Source of the DNA: JAGMES01 sp023128035
Lineage (GTDB): Bacteria > Bacillota > Halanaerobiia > DY22613
Assembly (NCBI GenBank): GCA_030627905.1
Contig: DAOVRZ010000077.1
Location: 1-29,127 of the forward strand
Direction of reading: 5' to 3'
Length of the DNA stretch: 29,127 nucleotides
The position numbers and the translations under genes are program-made. Of the stretch, positions 28,851 to 29,127 are shown piece by piece. Under the pieces are notes generated by a model that had not been told where the DNA came from, did no database searches, and saw only the letters and a program-made list of their open reading frames with translations. Positions within the stretch are counted from its first letter, which is position 1, and each line of letters starts with the position of its first letter.

Positions 28851-29127
28851 ATGAAGACCTTTGTAGTTACATTAAAAAATCAAAAAAGTGGAACTCTGAC
28901 TGAAGAGTTATTAGAGAGTCATGTGGAGCATTTGAAAAGATTAACTCTTGATGGAAAGTTAGTATTTTGTGGGCCATTTCTTGACACACAAGATGCTATA
29001 AAAATTATTAGAGTAACCTCTTGGGAAACCTCTTGGGAAACCTCTTGGGAAACCTCTTGGGAAACCTCTTGGGAAACCTCTTGGGAAACCTCTTGGGAAA
29101 CCTCTTGGGAAACCTCTTGGGAAACCT
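28851..29127 (+). CDS. YCII-like protein, partial, running into a TSWE repeat
   Basis: From ATG 28851 the frame reads MKTFVVTLKNQKSGTLTEEL, SHVEHLKRLTLDGKLVFCGP and FLDTQDAIKIIRV. This is the first two thirds of a YCII/YciI-type alpha/beta barrel domain (small proteins, about 90-100 residues, active-site His and Asp). The His of SHVEHL and the GPF motif are present. Instead of the expected TSWEEAE... helix the sequence then repeats Thr-Ser-Trp-Glu to the window edge. The role of these proteins is generally unclear. The gene is divergent from the DUF5685 operon. The C-terminus cannot be seen. Confidence 0.65.
   Translation, partial: MKTFVVTLKNQKSGTLTEELLESHVEHLKRLTLDGKLVFCGPFLDTQDAIKIIRVTSWETSWETSWETSWETSWETSWETSWETSWETSWET
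29016..29127 (+). repeat. Perfect 12-bp tandem repeat (ACCTCTTGGGAA)
   Basis: About 9.3 identical copies reach the end of the window. Twelve is a multiple of three, so each copy adds TSWE in frame. Confidence 0.97.

Noticed and set aside
29016..29127. CRISPR-like array
   Set aside because: The 12-bp units are directly adjacent, with no spacers, and lie in a reading frame.

Overview
The window is AT-rich bacterial DNA of Firmicute type: strong AAGGAGG ribosome binding sites, many TTG and GTG starts, a T-box riboswitch, CCA-encoding tRNA genes and genes resembling Bacillus NupOPQ, YmfK and YmfM. A secreted protein whose C-terminal half reads like an outer-membrane beta-barrel (21931-23118) and the BON-domain protein suggest a diderm Firmicute, perhaps Halanaerobiales. 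That placement is inference; no rRNA or other phylogenetic marker is present.

Layout. 1-685: the C-terminal piece of an IscB-type transposon nuclease, whose element end runs into the ribosome binding site of the next gene. 688-4223: a nucleoside-type ABC importer (ATPase and two permeases) without its binding protein. 4369-9292: YmfK-like, RodZ-like, CvpA-like and CPBP-protease genes, then an unrecognised conserved protein and a nucleoside phosphorylase. 9465-10891: a FetAB-like exporter. 11082-13202: three minus-strand tRNA arrays, each with its own promoter and terminator. They are partial copies of one another, with a decayed uvrC-like pseudogene between the first two. 13368-14677: an IS200/IS605 element with intact tnpA and a truncated tnpB. 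14678-19230: surE, small membrane-protein genes, an SNF2 helicase and a four-BON protein, separated by three hairpin MITE-like repeats and a half copy. 19270-20949: T-box-controlled glycyl-tRNA synthetase. 20987-21758: an MFS pseudogene. 21931-23118: the candidate outer-membrane protein. 23251-23407: tRNA-Trp and tRNA-Thr. 23629-25456: a small membrane protein, an internally deleted IscB relic, a flavin reductase and a DUF2103 protein. 25546-25623: tRNA-Pro(GGG). 25809-28729: a tightly packed minus-strand operon of a DUF5685 protein with a Cys/His-rich tail, a DUF502-like membrane protein, a polyprenyl-synthase homologue with a degenerate second Asp motif, and a short A24 peptidase. 28851-end: a YCII-like gene that runs into a perfect 12-bp tandem repeat at the window edge.

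The nucleoside importer and nucleoside phosphorylase suggest salvage of exogenous nucleosides. Most of the unusual content is mobile-element debris and duplicated tRNA units. The best candidates for undescribed biology are a transcribed tRNA-like gene with a rewritten but still paired acceptor stem (13127-13202), the hairpin repeat family that supplies stop codons to its upstream neighbours, and the DUF5685 / prenyl-synthase operon.
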